NCBI RefSeq assembly: GCF_900101625.1
Contig: NZ_FMYZ01000001.1
Coordinates: forward strand, 590,304-654,303
From: Cupriavidus sp. YR651
GTDB taxonomy: Bacteria; Pseudomonadota; Gammaproteobacteria; Burkholderiales; Burkholderiaceae
Length of the DNA stretch: 64,000 nucleotides
Direction of reading: 5' to 3'
Shown here: piece by piece, positions 30,977-39,817 of the stretch
How positions within the stretch are numbered: position 1 is the stretch's first letter
Layout of the letters: every line of letters starts with the position of its first letter
The notes under the pieces: model-generated
Told to the model about the DNA's origin: nothing
Database searches by the model: none
What the model saw: the letters and a program-made list of their open reading frames with translations, nothing else
Translations under genes and position numbers: made by a program

Positions 30977-31965
30977 ACGGAAGGAGGGGTCGCAGCGGCC
31001 GGCGACTGCGTCACCTGCCCGATCGCGGCCATGACGGCGTCGACCGAGGGCGGTGCGCCGTTATCGCCGATCGACACCGACTGCCCCGGCCGCTGCACGC
31101 CAAAATGCGCGCACGACGTGGCCGTGAACAGCATGACGGTGGGCTTGCCGAGCGCGTCGGCCAGATGGACGAAACCGGTGTCCATGCCGACGACCAGTGC
31201 GGCGGCATCCACACGCTGCGCGCATTCGGTAATGGACATGCGCGGCAGCACCTCGGCATCGGGAATCGCCGCGGCCAGCGCCTGGGATTCCTCATGCTCC
31301 CTGGCGGAGCCCCACGGCAATTGCACACGGTAGCCGCGCGCGGCCAGCGCCTGGCCGACCTGGATCCAGCTGGCCTGCGGCCATTTCTTGATCTCCGCGG
31401 ACGTCGCGTGGAACAGCATCGCGCGCGGCACGCCGTCGGTGTTCAGCGGCGTGGCAGGTGCCGGCACGCGCAGGTCGCAGACCTCGGGCGGTTCGATCTC
31501 GTACCCCAGCGCATTGGCCACGACCAGCCGCATCTTGTGGCGGCACGTCGCGTCGCCGTGCGGCCCGAAGATATCCGTATAGGCAAAGACGGCCTTGGCT
31601 TCTCCCAGGAACTCGGCCGCGTAGCCGAAGCGGCGCGGCGCACGCGCCAGCCGCGCGACGATGGCGCTCTTGTAGACGCCGTGGACGTCGACCACCACGT
31701 CATATTTCTCGCGTCGCAACTCGCGCACGGCGCGCAGGATGCCGCGCAGGTCTTTCCACTGCTTGCCGTTCTTCTTGAACTGCCGCAGCGGTGGCGCGAT
31801 CACGCGGTCCACACCCACGGTCCAGCTCGGAATATCGGCGCACGATGCGTCTGCCACCCAATCGATTGCCGCGCCGGGATAGGCGCGGCGCAGGTCAGAA
31901 ACCAGCGGCAGGGTGTGCACCATGTCGCCAAGCGAGGTGATCTTGATCAGGAGGATGCGCTTCAT
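30934..31965 (-). CDS. waaC: Lipopolysaccharide heptosyltransferase I
   Basis: The 343-residue GT-B glycosyltransferase adds the first L-glycero-D-manno-heptose to Kdo of the lipopolysaccharide inner core at the inner face of the cytoplasmic membrane. The family N terminus MKRILLIKITSLGDMVHTLP is intact, with LRREKYDVVVDVHGVYKSAI after it. The C-terminal half has the donor-binding segments MLFHATSAEIKKWPQASWIQ and VVGMDTGFVHLADALGKPTV. The start at 31965 gives this N terminus, and in-frame upstream residues to 32001 are rejected. The length matches E. coli WaaC (about 320) with a short Ala/Pro tail. Its 3' end overlaps the convergent unknown gene by 43 bp. No other LPS gene is in the window. 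Confidence 0.92.
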   Translation of the reverse strand: MKRILLIKITSLGDMVHTLPLVSDLRRAYPGAAIDWVADASCADIPSWTVGVDRVIAPPLRQFKKNGKQWKDLRGILRAVRELRREKYDVVVDVHGVYKSAIVARLARAPRRFGYAAEFLGEAKAVFAYTDIFGPHGDATCRHKMRLVVANALGYEIEPPEVCDLRVPAPATPLNTDGVPRAMLFHATSAEIKKWPQASWIQVGQALAARGYRVQLPWGSAREHEESQALAAAIPDAEVLPRMSITECAQRVDAAALVVGMDTGFVHLADALGKPTVMLFTATSCAHFGVQRPGQSVSIGDNGAPPSVDAVMAAIGQVTQSPAAATPPSVQAAGQASSGRVSA

Positions 31966-32179
31966 GGAAACAGGGGCGTAATGGCGGGCTGGTGCGGCCA
32001 ATGGCGGCCGCCCGGAAAGGCGCTAGTATGCCTGACACGCCCGGGCCCGGGACGGCGAAAATGCAATCCAGTCCGCATATCCGCCCGACATACGCGACGC
32101 CTGCGGCACGGCGCCGCTTTTTGTTACATCTGGCGAATTGCGACGCCCTTCCCCGCGCCCCCCTGCGACACCCAGTCCC

Positions 32180-32779
32180 TTATCTCCAGACCGAGGCGTC
32201 CCCGACGACGGTTGCAAACCGGTCATTCAGCGCGGCCAGCGTCACCCGGTGCAGTTCCGCGGCTGTCAGCGGATCCCCGCCGAGCGGATCGGGCAGATCC
32301 CGCGTGGCGCAGGCATTGGCCACCAGCGTGACCCGATAGCCATGATCCAGCGCCGAACGCGCGGTCGCGCTGATGCACATGTGCGTCTGGAAACCGGCGA
32401 GGATCAGTTCCTTGCGCCCCGTGGCCGCCAGTTGCGCGGCCAGTTCCGTGCCGGCGAAGCTGTTGGGCAGGTGCTTGACGACGGTTTGCTCGCCAGCCTT
32501 GGGCGTCAGCCCCTCGATGATCGCGGCAAACGGCCCGCCCGGATCGAACGCGCCGCCGGCCTTGCCGTGGTGCACCACGTGAATCACCGGCGTGCCATGG
32601 GCGCGCGCCAGCGCCAGCAGGTCCGCACAGGCGGCGACGGCCTCCGGCATGCCGGTCAGCGGCAGCTTGCCATCGACATATTCACGCTGGTGGTCGACCA
32701 GCACCAGCACGGCATCCGTCCAGGCGGAAGGCTTGCGGCTGGCGCCGGCGGCATCGAGCAGGGTAAAGGGGGCGGGCAT
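32180..32779 (-). CDS. Isochorismatase-family cysteine hydrolase
   Basis: The 199-residue cytoplasmic hydrolase has the alpha/beta isochorismatase fold with a visible triad: Asp in VLVLVDHQREYV, Lys in TVVKHLPNSFAGTEL, and Cys in LAGFQTHMCISATARSALDH. Members cleave isochorismate, nicotinamide, N-carbamoyl compounds or similar amides, so the substrate remains open. The gene diverges from a LysR regulator with only 27 bp between the two start codons, which suggests that the regulator controls it. The start at 32779 follows AGGAG with a 9-bp gap, part of a palindromic CTCCTGAGGAG that also serves the regulator. No partner enzyme is adjacent. Confidence 0.85.
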   Translation of the reverse strand: MPAPFTLLDAAGASRKPSAWTDAVLVLVDHQREYVDGKLPLTGMPEAVAACADLLALARAHGTPVIHVVHHGKAGGAFDPGGPFAAIIEGLTPKAGEQTVVKHLPNSFAGTELAAQLAATGRKELILAGFQTHMCISATARSALDHGYRVTLVANACATRDLPDPLGGDPLTAAELHRVTLAALNDRFATVVGDASVWR

Positions 32780-32806
32780 GACGTCGGGCTCCTGAGGAGG
32801 TGGTCT

Positions 32807-33715
32807 ATGCACGTATCCTATGGCGCGCTATCCTGTGCGCCAATTCCCCAACAACTCACACTCGCTGTGCAAAAAAGCACAATCGCCTGGGATGATCTGC
32901 TGACCCTGTCCACGCTGATGCGGGCGGGGAGCTATTCGGCTTGCGCGCGGGAGCTCGATATCACCCATGCCACCGCCATCCGCCGCATTCGCCGGCTGGA
33001 AACCGCGCTGGGCAAGCCGGTGGCCACCCGCACCGACGGTACCTTCGTACTGACCGCCGCCGGCCGCAACGCCCTGACGGCGGCGCGCCAGATGGAGCAG
33101 TCCGCGGACCGGCTGATGCGCGAGATCGAGGGCGCCAGCACCGGCGTCTCGGGCGTGGTGCGCGTTGCCGCCACCGCGGCGTTGGGCAGCGAATTCCTGA
33201 CGCCGCAACTGCCCACGCTCTACGCAGCACACCCCGATGTCGAGATCCGGCTGGAGGTCGATAACCGCGTCACCAGCCTGGCACGCCGGCGCGCGCATAT
33301 CGCCGTCCGGCTGGCCCGCCCGCAGGAGGACGACATCGTGGCGCAGCGGGCCGGCACAGCGCGCTTCGGACTCTACGGACCGACGGGCGGCCAGGCACCG
33401 GACGATGCGCCGCTTTGCGGTCTGCTGGACGAAGGCTTTTCCCTGCCGGAGGTTGCCTGGCCCCAGGCGCTTGAGCGGCGTTTCGCCTACCAGTCCAACA
33501 GCCTGCTGGCCGTCCGCGAGGCCGTGCGCGCCGGCATCGGCATCGCCTTGCTGCCCCACTACGTCGCGCAGCATCACCCCGACCTGCAACTACTGCGCGA
33601 GGTACCCGAAGTCGTCCGGGAAATCTGGCTGGCCTACCCTGCCGAGTTCCGCGGCGCCTCGCGCTTCCGCCCCGTGATCGACTGGCTGGCGGACACCCTG
33701 GCCAGATGCCCGTGA
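32807..33715 (+). CDS. LysR-family transcriptional regulator
   Basis: The 302-residue regulator has the winged HTH (WDDLLTLSTLMRAGSYSACA and RELDITHATAIRRIRRLETA) and a LysR substrate-binding domain with GVVRVAATAALGSEFLTPQL and LAVREAVRAGIGIALLPHYV. It probably controls the divergent isochorismatase-like gene. The start is uncertain. ATG 32807 has a perfect AGGAGG at 7 bp, but in most LysR proteins the WDDL-like motif is within ten residues of the start. A GTG at 32867 would give VQKSTIAWDDLL, a more usual N terminus, and would leave 87 bp for the divergent promoters. I keep 32807 because of its ribosome-binding site. The effector is unknown. Confidence 0.88.
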   Translation: MHVSYGALSCAPIPQQLTLAVQKSTIAWDDLLTLSTLMRAGSYSACARELDITHATAIRRIRRLETALGKPVATRTDGTFVLTAAGRNALTAARQMEQSADRLMREIEGASTGVSGVVRVAATAALGSEFLTPQLPTLYAAHPDVEIRLEVDNRVTSLARRRAHIAVRLARPQEDDIVAQRAGTARFGLYGPTGGQAPDDAPLCGLLDEGFSLPEVAWPQALERRFAYQSNSLLAVREAVRAGIGIALLPHYVAQHHPDLQLLREVPEVVREIWLAYPAEFRGASRFRPVIDWLADTLARCP

Positions 33716-33963
33716 GCGGCCGGCCGGGGTGTCCGCCAGCCGGCACTGTCGCATCGACACCACCCGAGTCCCGCCGCTGATCGCGCAAGGCGTCGCATGC
33801 GCCACACATGTGGGATGACACACGTCTCCGGGCCTTTGCAGGCGCTGCGAGCGAAACCAGTTCTGCTACGCTACAAACCGGTTTGCCGAAAAATGGGCGG
33901 GTCGATGTCCAAAGCCCTGGCACCGGATAACGGGTCACTGCGCAAAACGAAAAGAAGAGATTC

Positions 33964-35940
33964 ATGCGGCACTCCTTGAAGTACCGGATGGCGGTCGCGA
34001 CTGCGGTCGCGGTCACGCTTATTCTTGTGGCGCGTGCCGGCTTTTCCCAGTACTACGCCTATGAGAGCCTGAAGGAGATGCTTCAGGCCCAGCAGGACAC
34101 ACTGGTCAAGCTGGTTGCCGGACAACTCGACGAGAAACTCGAATCTCGCGAGGTCGTGTTGCGCCGCCTGGCGCGTGCGTTGACCCCCGCGCTGAACCAG
34201 AAACCATCCGAACTGCGCCGCATCGCGACGGAAACCGTCGACATGCCCGAAAGCTTCAACGCCGTCTTCCTGGCGTGGCCGGACGGCACGCTTGCCTTCA
34301 GCACGGCAGTGCCTGAAGGGGTCAAGATGACCGTGGGCGAACGGGACTATTTCAAGGAAATCCAGCGCGGCGCATCGTTTGCCGTCTCCGACCTGCTGCA
34401 AGGCAAGCATTCCAGTTCGCCGGGCGTGATCCTGGCCATCCCGCTGCGTGGCCCCGACGGCGAGTTGCGCGGCGTGGTGGGCGGCGTGCTGAACCTGTCG
34501 GCGAGCAATTTCCTGCGTGAACTGGCCCACAGCCGCGTGGGCGTGACCGGCTACTACTGCCTGGTCTCGGCGGGCGCCAATCCGCGCTACGCCTTGCATC
34601 CGGATGGCGACAAGGTCCTCGCGCCGGCGCGCGCGGTTGGCGAGGCCTGCGGGGCCGATCAGCCCGAATCGAACTGGGAGATGCTTTTCCCCGAACAACC
34701 GGTCGTCGCGCGCTATCTGCTGTCCTCCAACGGCTGGGAGGTGGTGTCGGTGTTGCCGGCCGACGAGGCCTATGGCCCGCTGTTGGAAATCCGCCAGCGT
34801 GCGGTGGGCATCGGCCTGGCGTCCCTGCTGATTGCCGCCGTGTTGATGTGGAGCGTGGTCCGGCGCCTGCTGGCGCCACTGGAACACCTGCACCGGGCGG
34901 TGCGCCAGCTGGCGACGCAGCCTGCGGCGGTGTCGGACCTGCCAGTCGGCCGTGACGACGAGATCGGCGAGCTGGCGGCGTCCTTCGCCGAGGTCATGCA
35001 CCAGCTTTCCGAACGCGAGGCCGCGCTCAAGGCGGCCAAGGACAGCGCCGCCGCCAGCGAAAAGCGTATCGAGGCGATTGCCAACCACGTGCCGGATTTC
35101 GTCGCCTTCATCGATGCCGCCGAGCGCTTTGCCTTCGTCAACCAGGCCTATGCGCGCCACTTTGGCCTGCCGGCCGAGCAGATCACCGGCCTGTCGCTGC
35201 GCGAGCTGTGGGGCACGCCCGAGTACGTCGCCAACAAGCCCTACCTGGATCAGGCGCGCGACGGCCACGCCGTGACCTTTACGCGCGAGAGCACCGAGGG
35301 CACGGCGTGGGAAGTCACCTACCAGCCTGCCTGGGACGATGCCCAGGATGCCGTTACGGGCCTGCACATGTTCGCGCGCAACGTCACCGGCGAGCGGCAG
35401 AAGCTGCGGTCCCTGGAAGCCCAGACGCTCTCCGACCATCTGACGGGCCTGCTCAACCGCAAGGGTTTCGATCGCCGCCTGACGGAAACCATGGCGCGCG
35501 CCGACGCGGCCGGCCAGCGCGCGGCGCTGTTGCTGGTGGACCTGGACGACTTCAAGGCCGTCAACGATACGCACGGCCACCCCGTGGGCGACCGCCTGCT
35601 GGTGGCGTTTGCCGAACGGCTCACCGCCTGCGTGCGCAAGGGCGATGCCGTGGCCCGCATCGGCGGCGACGAATTCGCGATCATCCTGGACAACGTGTCA
35701 CAAGCCGGCACCGTGGAGCGCATCGCCCACACCGTGGTGCAGGCGGCACTGCGCCCGTTCTCGATCAACGGCCACACCCTGGTGTCCACCGCCAGCGTGG
35801 GAAGCGCGATCCATCGGCCGGACAATGGCACGTCGGTCAGCGAACTGTTCATGCGCGCCGACATGTCGCTGTACGAGGCCAAGCGGCGCGGCAAGGCTCG
35901 CTACGCAGCAGCGGCGACTGCGACGACTTCCGAAGCCTGA
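33964..35940 (+). CDS. Membrane diguanylate cyclase with Cache-like sensor, HAMP, PAS and GGDEF
   Basis: The 658-residue protein makes cyclic di-GMP in response to an outside signal. A first membrane helix lies at about residues 9-28, followed by a periplasmic sensor of the Cache/PDC type (to about 275) with ERDYFKEIQRGASFAVSDLL. A second helix, VGIGLASLLIAAVLMWSVV, is followed by HAMP, then a PAS domain (HVPDFVAFIDAAERFAFVNQ). The GGDEF domain at about 490-650 has ARIGGDEFAIIL and the inhibitory RxxD site five residues before it (RKGD), so the enzyme should be active and product-inhibited. The start at 33964 follows AAGAAGAGA. No partner is adjacent. The 248-bp gap before it contains only a weak promoter-like region. 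Confidence 0.92.
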   Translation: MRHSLKYRMAVATAVAVTLILVARAGFSQYYAYESLKEMLQAQQDTLVKLVAGQLDEKLESREVVLRRLARALTPALNQKPSELRRIATETVDMPESFNAVFLAWPDGTLAFSTAVPEGVKMTVGERDYFKEIQRGASFAVSDLLQGKHSSSPGVILAIPLRGPDGELRGVVGGVLNLSASNFLRELAHSRVGVTGYYCLVSAGANPRYALHPDGDKVLAPARAVGEACGADQPESNWEMLFPEQPVVARYLLSSNGWEVVSVLPADEAYGPLLEIRQRAVGIGLASLLIAAVLMWSVVRRLLAPLEHLHRAVRQLATQPAAVSDLPVGRDDEIGELAASFAEVMHQLSEREAALKAAKDSAAASEKRIEAIANHVPDFVAFIDAAERFAFVNQAYARHFGLPAEQITGLSLRELWGTPEYVANKPYLDQARDGHAVTFTRESTEGTAWEVTYQPAWDDAQDAVTGLHMFARNVTGERQKLRSLEAQTLSDHLTGLLNRKGFDRRLTETMARADAAGQRAALLLVDLDDFKAVNDTHGHPVGDRLLVAFAERLTACVRKGDAVARIGGDEFAIILDNVSQAGTVERIAHTVVQAALRPFSINGHTLVSTASVGSAIHRPDNGTSVSELFMRADMSLYEAKRRGKARYAAAATATTSEA

Positions 35941-36252
35941 GCACGCCGCCACAGACAGCGGATGAAGAAAAGCTCTTCGCTGATTTGCGGGGTGAGGGAG
36001 CGTCGCAGAGCGACCGTGGATTCAACCGGTCGATGCAACACTCTAGAAACTGCGGGCGGCAGCGGTTCGATTCGTGCGAATGGTCGTCCTCGATTGCGAC
36101 ACGTTTCGTTGTCTGTAACGTGCCCTGCCTCTGCAGAAACAAAGCTTACGGATTGTCACGAGTTGGCAGTCAACTGAGTGTGAGGCTGCCCCGTTTTCTG
36201 GGATAAGCGCGGCACATCGCAGCGCCCAAACCTCTCAGAAGGATTGTCGATC

Positions 36253-36540
36253 ATGAAGAAGCTGTTTGCTGCCGTTGCCGCTTTTGCCATCACTGGTGCC
36301 GCCGTTGCTCAAGGCGTTGCCCCGGCTCCCGCCACGGCCGCTCCCGCAGCGCCGGCCGCTACGGCAGCTACGGCGCCCGCTGCGAAAGCGCCCGCCGCTA
36401 CCGCGACCCACAAGCATGTCGCCAAGCACGCCAAGGCAACCAAGGTGAGCGCCGAGAAGGCTGCTGCGCCGGCCAAGGCCGAGAAGGCTACGGTCACGGC
36501 AGAAAAGGCCGCGCCGGCAGACGCCGTCAAGAAGCCGTAA
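36253..36540 (+). CDS. Ala/Lys-rich exported low-complexity protein
   Basis: The 95-residue protein begins with a normal signal peptide, MKKLFAAVAAFAITGAAVAQ, with cleavage expected near AVAQ. The mature part is made almost only of Ala, Pro, Lys and Thr, in loose repeats such as APAAPAATAATAPAAK and KAEKATVTAEKAAPADAVKK, with one HKHVAKHAK segment. This is intrinsically disordered and basic, so a cell-wall or nucleic-acid binding role is possible, but no fold is visible. ATG 36253 has AAGGA upstream. An in-frame TTG nine bases earlier is less likely. A very strong terminator at 36589 follows. The 312-bp gap before the gene (35941-36252) holds nothing that I can name. Confidence 0.7.
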   Translation: MKKLFAAVAAFAITGAAVAQGVAPAPATAAPAAPAATAATAPAAKAPAATATHKHVAKHAKATKVSAEKAAAPAKAEKATVTAEKAAPADAVKKP

Positions 36541-36588
36541 TCGCGAGCCAGTAAGCCTGCGGGTTGACGCCACAGGCGCGCCCGCAAA

Positions 36589-36620
36589 GAAAACAGCCGA
36601 CCATGTCGGCTGTTTTCTTT
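36589..36620 (+). terminator. Rho-independent terminator after the Ala/Lys-rich gene
   Basis: GAAAACAGCCGAC (36589-36601) and GTCGGCTGTTTTC (36605-36617) form a perfect 13-bp stem with loop CAT, followed by TTT. Because the outer arms are A- and T-rich, it could work in both directions and also end leftward transcription from glpV. Confidence 0.9.
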
Positions 36621-36809
36621 TGGAAGGCGGTGACCGCATCTTAGGATTGTGTGCAATCAGGGCCCGCATACCGAGCGGCAGCTACCGGCCGATCTCGGTC
36701 GGATGCTCCCAATCCAGGCGACCTTCCCCGGAACTTTACGAAGAACCCAAAAAAACGGTGGCGCCGCAAGACGCCACCGCCCTTCCTCTACAACACCCCG
36801 CGCAACCAA

Positions 36810-38552
36810 TCAGCGAACGCGACCTTCCTTCCACGCCTGGAGCAGCTTGTCATAGGCGATGGTCTCGCCCTTCGGCTTTTCGTTATCCAGCTTCTTCCAC
36901 GGCGCGTGGTCCGACGACAGCCACTTGGACGGATCGCTCTTCGCATTCAGCTTGGGCGCGCAGTTGGCCATGCCGGCGCGCTGCAGGCGACCCATCACCT
37001 GATCCATCTCCTCGGCCAGGTTGTCCATCGCGGCCTGCGGCGTCTTCTCGCCGGTGACCGCCGTGGCCACGTTCTTCCACCAGAGCTGGGCCAGCTTCGG
37101 ATAGTCGGGCACGTTGGTACCGGTCGGCGTCCAGGCCACGCGGGCCGGGCTGCGGTAGAACTCGATCAGGCCGCCGTACTTGGCCGCATTCTTGGTCAGA
37201 TAGTCGTGGTGGATATCGCTGTCACGAATGAACGTCAGGCCGGTGAGCGACTTCTTCAACGACACCGTCTTGGAGGTCACGAACTGCGCATACAACCACG
37301 CGGCAGCCAGGCGGTTCGGGTCGGTGTTCTTGAAGAACGTCCACGAACCCACGTCCTGGTAGCCGTTCTGCATCCCCTGCTTCCAGTACGGGCCGTACGG
37401 CGACGGTGCCATGCGCCACTTGGGCGAGCCATCGGCGTTCACCACCGGCAGGCCCTTCTTGGTCATGTCCGCCGTGAAGGCGGTGTACCAGAACACCTGC
37501 TGGGCGATCTGCCCCTGCGCCGGCACGGGACCGGCTTCGGAGAACGTCATGCCCATGGCCTGCGGCGGCGCGAACTTCTTCATCCAGTCGATGTACTTGG
37601 TCAGCGCATAGACCGCAGCCGGGCTGTTGGTGGCGCCGCCACGGGACACCGACGCACCGACCGGCGTGCACTTGTCCTCTGCCACGCGGATGCCCCATTC
37701 GTCCACCGGCATGCCGTTGGGCAGGCCCTTGTCGGCCGTACCCGCCATCGACAGCCACGCGTCAGTGAAACGCCAGCCCAGCGACGGGTCCTTCTTGCCA
37801 TAGTCCATGTGGCCATAGACCTTCTTGCCGTCCAGCTCCTTCACGTCGTTGGTGAAGAAGTTGGCGATGTCCTCGTACGCGGACCAGTTGGTCGGCACGC
37901 CCAGGTCATAGCCGTACTTGGCCTTGAACTTGTCCTGCAGGTCCTTGCGCGCGAACCAGTCGGCGCGGAACCAGTACAGGTTGGCAAACTGCTGGTCCGG
38001 CAGCTGGTAGAGCTTGCCGTCCGGCGCTGTGGTGAACTTGGTGCCGATGAAGTCCTTGACGTCGAGGTCCGGATTGGTGAATTCCTTGCCCGCGCCGCTC
38101 ATGTAGTCAGAGAGCGGCAGGATGGCGCCATAGCGGTAGTGCGTGCCGATCAGGTCCGAATCGGAGATCCAGCCGTCGTAGATGGACTTGCCCGACTGCA
38201 TCGAGGTCTGCAGCTTCTCCACCACATCGCCTTCCTGGATGATGTCGTGGTTGACCTTGATGCCGGTGATTTCCTCGAACGCCTTGGTCAGCGTCTTGGA
38301 CTCGTATTCGTGCGTGGTAATGGTTTCCGAGACCACGTTGATCTGCGTGACCCCCTTGGCCTTGAGCTTGGCGGCGGCATCCATGAACCACTTCATCTCC
38401 GCCATCTGCTTGTCCTTGGCTAGCGACGACGGCTGGAATTCGTTGTCCACCCACTTCTTCGCCGCAGCCTCGTCGGCCCAGGCGGCATGACCGCATGCCA
38501 GCGCGGCCGCAAAGGCCAGGGCCGACATCCCCAACTTCACGTGCACTTTCAT
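36810..38552 (-). CDS. glpV: Glycerol ABC transporter periplasmic binding protein
   Basis: The 580-residue periplasmic protein is the large binding protein of the GlpSTPQUV glycerol importer, first described in Rhizobium leguminosarum. The signal peptide is MKVHVKLGMSALAFAAALAC with cleavage near AWADEAAAK. The mature part has the long sugar-binding-like fold with EEITGIKVNHDIIQEGDVVE and SIYDGWISDSDLIGTHYRYG. It is the last gene of a six-gene leftward operon and starts 103 bp after glpU with a GAGGAGA ribosome-binding site. The identification rests on order and family: two ATPases, two permeases, a small DUF2160 membrane protein and this protein, next to glpR, glpK and glpD. It is larger than ordinary sugar-binding proteins, as GlpV is. 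Confidence 0.88.
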   Translation of the reverse strand: MKVHVKLGMSALAFAAALACGHAAWADEAAAKKWVDNEFQPSSLAKDKQMAEMKWFMDAAAKLKAKGVTQINVVSETITTHEYESKTLTKAFEEITGIKVNHDIIQEGDVVEKLQTSMQSGKSIYDGWISDSDLIGTHYRYGAILPLSDYMSGAGKEFTNPDLDVKDFIGTKFTTAPDGKLYQLPDQQFANLYWFRADWFARKDLQDKFKAKYGYDLGVPTNWSAYEDIANFFTNDVKELDGKKVYGHMDYGKKDPSLGWRFTDAWLSMAGTADKGLPNGMPVDEWGIRVAEDKCTPVGASVSRGGATNSPAAVYALTKYIDWMKKFAPPQAMGMTFSEAGPVPAQGQIAQQVFWYTAFTADMTKKGLPVVNADGSPKWRMAPSPYGPYWKQGMQNGYQDVGSWTFFKNTDPNRLAAAWLYAQFVTSKTVSLKKSLTGLTFIRDSDIHHDYLTKNAAKYGGLIEFYRSPARVAWTPTGTNVPDYPKLAQLWWKNVATAVTGEKTPQAAMDNLAEEMDQVMGRLQRAGMANCAPKLNAKSDPSKWLSSDHAPWKKLDNEKPKGETIAYDKLLQAWKEGRVR

Positions 38553-38655
38553 CAGTGTCTCCTCAGGAATCCCCTCCCCGGCTCTGTTACTGGGTTGCGG
38601 CCCCGGGGAAGGGACAAGCTGCGCAGCCCATGACAGCGAAACCCGGCGTGCCGCG

Positions 38656-38964
38656 TCAGCCGCGGCGCATGATCACCAGCAGCACCACGGCGGAAATCGC
38701 CACGCTGATCCAGATCGACGGCTCCTCGGCCAGCGAGAACCACGCCTGCATCTTCTCCCCCAGCCCCACCCAGGCCAGGTTGATCCATGCCGCGCACATC
38801 AGGCCGATGAACAGGCGATCGCCACGCGTGGTGGCGATCGGCAGGAAGCCCTTGCGCATGACCGTGGGCAATCGCGTCTCCCAGATCGTCATGCCGATCA
38901 GCATGACCACCACCGACGTGAAGAACACCGCGACGGGGGTGGTCCAGACCATCCAGCTGAGCAT
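38656..38964 (-). CDS. glpU: Small membrane protein of the glycerol ABC transporter (DUF2160)
   Basis: The 102-residue protein has three hydrophobic segments: SWMVWTTPVAVFFTSVVVML, LFIGLMCAAWINLAWVGLGE and WISVAISAVVLLVIMRRG, and belongs to the DUF2160 family. In the R. leguminosarum system GlpU is a small membrane protein needed with the transporter, of unknown mechanism. It lies between permease glpQ (22 bp upstream) and binding protein glpV, exactly the order of that operon. Start codon 38964 is preceded by AAGGAG at good spacing. The last residues MRRG are a basic cytoplasmic or periplasmic tail. Confidence 0.88.
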   Translation of the reverse strand: MLSWMVWTTPVAVFFTSVVVMLIGMTIWETRLPTVMRKGFLPIATTRGDRLFIGLMCAAWINLAWVGLGEKMQAWFSLAEEPSIWISVAISAVVLLVIMRRG

Positions 38965-38986
38965 CTCTTCGACTCCTTGTTATCGG

Positions 38987-39817
38987 CTACACGCGGCCCA
39001 TCGCGAAACCCTTCGCGATGTAGTGCCGCACGAACCAGATCACGATGGCGCCCGGCACGATGGTCAGCACGCCGGCCGCCGCCAGCACGCCCCAGTCCAT
39101 GCCTGACGCGGACACCGTGCGCGTCATCGTCGCCACGATCGGCTTGGCGTTGACGGACGTCAGCGTGCGCGCCAGCAGCAATTCCACCCAGCTGAACATG
39201 AAGCAGAAGAACGCCGCCACGCCCACGCCCGCCTTGATCAGCGGCAGGAAGATCGTCACGAAGAAACGCGGGAAGGAATAGCCGTCCACGTAGGCGGTCT
39301 CGTCGATCTCGCGCGGCACGCCGGACATGAAGCCCTCCAGGATCCACACCGCCAGCGGCACGTTGAACACCAGGTGCGCCAGCGCCACGCCCAGGTGCGT
39401 ATCCATCAGCCCGATCGTGGTGTACAGCTGGAAGAACGGCAGCAGGAACACCGCGGGCGGCGTCATGCGGTTGGTCAGCAGCCAGAAGAACACATGCTTG
39501 TCGCCGATGAACTGGTAGCGCGAGAACGCATAGGCCGCCGGCAACGCCACGGACACCGAGATGATCGTGTTCAGCGCCACGTAGATCATCGAATTGATAT
39601 ACCCGGAGTACCACGAGGCGTCGGTAAAGATGGTGACGTAGTGCTCCAGCGTGAACGACGCCGGCAAGAGCGACAGCGTGGAGACGATCTCCTCGTTCGT
39701 CTTGAACGACATGTTCACCATCCAGTAGATCGGGACGATGGCGAACAGCAGGTACAGCACCAGGAACAACGGGCGCCACCAGCCGGCGCGCTGGCCGGGA
39801 TGCGCGATATCAGCCAT
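38987..39817 (-). CDS. glpQ: Glycerol ABC transporter permease
   Basis: The 276-residue inner-membrane permease has six predicted helices, starting with WWRPLFLVLYLLFAIVPIYW, and the EAA loop EIDETAYVDGYSFPRFFVTI for contact with the ATPase. The chosen start at 39817 gives MADIAHPGQRAGWWRP. Upstream residues to 39850 lie in the preceding gene and are rejected. It overlaps the end of glpP by 8 bp and is followed by glpU. It is of the MalG/UgpE-like group and pairs with GlpP to form the channel. The gene order S-T-P-Q-U-V matches the glycerol importer and no other known system. Confidence 0.9.
   Translation of the reverse strand: MADIAHPGQRAGWWRPLFLVLYLLFAIVPIYWMVNMSFKTNEEIVSTLSLLPASFTLEHYVTIFTDASWYSGYINSMIYVALNTIISVSVALPAAYAFSRYQFIGDKHVFFWLLTNRMTPPAVFLLPFFQLYTTIGLMDTHLGVALAHLVFNVPLAVWILEGFMSGVPREIDETAYVDGYSFPRFFVTIFLPLIKAGVGVAAFFCFMFSWVELLLARTLTSVNAKPIVATMTRTVSASGMDWGVLAAAGVLTIVPGAIVIWFVRHYIAKGFAMGRV

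Noticed and set aside
32138-32806. Long upstream extension of the LysR gene
   Set aside because: It covers the isochorismatase gene on the other strand, and LysR proteins start just before the HTH.
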